Assembly (NCBI GenBank): GCA_946490455.1
Contig: CAMLXE010000100.1
Coordinates: 1-6,778 of the forward strand
DNA length: 6,778 bases
Direction: 5' to 3'
DNA from: an uncultured Desulfovibrio sp.
Lineage (GTDB): Bacteria > Desulfobacterota > Desulfovibrionia > Desulfovibrionales > Desulfovibrionaceae
Part shown: positions 5,898 to 6,778 of the stretch, piece after piece
Numbering within the stretch: the first letter of the stretch is position 1
Layout: the number at the start of each line of letters is the position of its first letter
Translations under genes and position numbers: made by a program
Notes under the pieces: model-generated
What the model saw: only the letters and a program-made list of their open reading frames with translations
Told to the model about the DNA's origin: nothing
Database searches by the model: none

Positions 5898-6527
5898 TTA
5901 TTCCATTCGTCCGGCATGCATTCGCCCCAGCAGGAGTTCAAGCACGGTATCCGCTTCAAGCGCAGCCGCCATGGTGACTCGAGGCGACAGAGGAGGCATA
6001 TGAGGGCCTACGGCACATGTCATATCCCCTACAATGACAAGCCGCCCCATGCTCTTGCGAGTCATATCAGACCCTCCCCAGCCAGCCATACCGGAAGCAG
6101 AAACCACCCGATGACCTGCACGCAAAAGCGTTTCAACCAGCATTCGCTTTGTCTCTGGCGTATCTACAGCTTCCACAACCACATTGCATCCGGTGCAAAG
6201 CGCCAGAACCGAAGCCTCCGTCTGCCGTTCATGGCTCAGCACAAGCTCAATCTCCGGATTCAGTTCGCGGAGCTGTTCCGCGAGAGCATCAACCTTGAAC
6301 TGCCCCACATGGCGAGGGAAAAAATGCTGCCGATTCAGATTGGAAGGTTCCACGACATCATGATCTGCAAGAATCAGCCTGCCTATACCTGTCCGTGCGA
6401 GCATCATGGCACAGTTGGAACCCAGCCCTCCTGCACCAATGATTCCTACGCAGGAATGGGCAAGCCTGATCCGCTGCTGCGGATCAAGATACCGGGAAAG
6501 CGCTTCATCCAGACAAAAGCTGTTCAT
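5898..6527 (-). CDS. thiF: ThiF-like ThiS adenylyltransferase, short form
   Basis: This 209-aa E1-like enzyme of the HesA/MoeB/ThiF family probably adenylates the C-terminal glycine of the sulfur carrier ThiS, the step before thiocarboxylate formation for the thiazole of thiamine. The ATP site GIIGAGGLGSN spans residues 28-38. It is followed by the acidic strand end ADHDVVE (54-60), SNLNRQ (62-67, with the catalytic-type Arg at 66), the conserved K78 (VGQFKVDAL) and D122 in VEAVDTP. E. coli ThiF has about 251 aa and two CxxC zinc pairs; here the zinc pairs are absent. The only CxxC (C111-C114) sits just before the D122 strand, not where zinc binds. This matches the divergent, short ThiF family seen beside thiamine genes in Campylobacter and related groups. 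The ATG overlaps the thiH stop (ATGA) and has GGAAG upstream. A longer start inside thiH is possible but not supported. Confidence 0.88.
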   Translation of the reverse strand: MNSFCLDEALSRYLDPQQRIRLAHSCVGIIGAGGLGSNCAMMLARTGIGRLILADHDVVEPSNLNRQHFFPRHVGQFKVDALAEQLRELNPEIELVLSHERQTEASVLALCTGCNVVVEAVDTPETKRMLVETLLRAGHRVVSASGMAGWGGSDMTRKSMGRLVIVGDMTCAVGPHMPPLSPRVTMAAALEADTVLELLLGRMHAGRME

Positions 6528-6778
6528 ATCATTCTTCCACAGGCATAGGCGGTATCCAGCGGTTCCCAGCTCTTGCATACGGGCTGGTAGCCCTGAGCCC
6601 GAATGGCAGCCATCATTTCATCAACATTGCGCCCATCGGCAATCTCAAACTGCGCGGTGTCCTTCACCTCACCATCTGAGACATGCCCTCCCACGGCAGT
6701 GGAAACTCCCGCTGAAATTCGAGTAATCCCCAAACCTATCAATCTATCTCGCAGTTCCGGCCTTTCCCGGGTCGAAAG
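6524..6778 (-). CDS. thiH: ThiH (2-iminoacetate synthase), C-terminal part (5' end outside window)
   Basis: This is the last 84 residues of ThiH, the radical-SAM tyrosine lyase that gives dehydroglycine (2-iminoacetate) and p-cresol for thiazole synthesis by ThiG in anaerobic-type thiamine pathways. The frame is open to the window edge, beginning LSTRERPELRDRLIGLGITR, followed by ISAGVSTAVGGH, the well-conserved C-terminal stretch of ThiH (E. coli: LSTRE...FRDN...PGGY). The segment QFEIADGRNVDEMMAAIRAQ continues the family pattern. The CxxxCxxC iron-sulfur motif would be in the missing N-terminal part. It ends in TGA overlapping the thiF ATG, so the two are translationally coupled in one thiamine operon running in from the right. 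Confidence 0.93.
   Translation of the reverse strand, partial: LSTRERPELRDRLIGLGITRISAGVSTAVGGHVSDGEVKDTAQFEIADGRNVDEMMAAIRAQGYQPVCKSWEPLDTAYACGRMI

Noticed and set aside
5916..6548. 210-codon plus-strand open frame over thiF
   Set aside because: It is antisense to thiF, which has clear motifs; the product is His/Arg-rich and unrecognisable.

Overview
The window is a stretch of bacterial chromosome from a moderately GC-rich Gram-negative. Gene content suggests an anaerobe or facultative anaerobe. A Desulfovibrionaceae-like gut or sediment bacterium is my best guess, from the look of the proteins and the short ThiF type, but the sequence alone does not prove it. No mobile element, CRISPR array, tRNA or rRNA was seen.

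Left part (1-3858, plus strand): an electron-transfer operon. It begins with the last 76 codons of an acyl-CoA dehydrogenase, followed by fixA, fixB, fixC and fixX. These encode the two electron-transfer flavoprotein subunits, a membrane-associated flavoprotein dehydrogenase/quinone oxidoreductase and its ferredoxin-like partner. Lengths (259, 311, 429 and 95 aa) and many motifs resemble the E. coli carnitine-linked FixABCX more than the nitrogen-fixation type. The likely job is to exchange electrons between an acyl-CoA/enoyl-CoA couple and the quinone pool or another carrier. fixA-fixB are tightly spaced and fixC-fixX overlap by 4 bases. The gaps before fixA (155 bp) and before fixC (157 bp) each hold a strong hairpin without a T-tract, so the fixAB portion of the transcript is bracketed by structured RNA.

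Middle (3859-4126): a convergent intergenic region. A strong, nearly symmetrical terminator at 3891-3943 probably ends the fix operon and may also serve the opposite strand. Weaker hairpins follow.

Right part (4127-6778, minus strand): read in transcription order, the 3' end of thiH (tyrosine lyase of thiazole synthesis), then thiF (short ThiS-adenylyltransferase-like type) overlapping it by 4 bases. After a 199 bp gap comes a 523-aa TerC-CBS-CorC_HlyC membrane protein of the YoaE/YegH type. thiH-thiF belong to a thiamine operon that continues beyond the window. The TerC gene is probably a separate unit.

Nothing here is a clearly new system. The points most worth a second look are the hairpins around fixAB, the absence of the usual bifurcation signatures in FixA, and the reduced ThiF.
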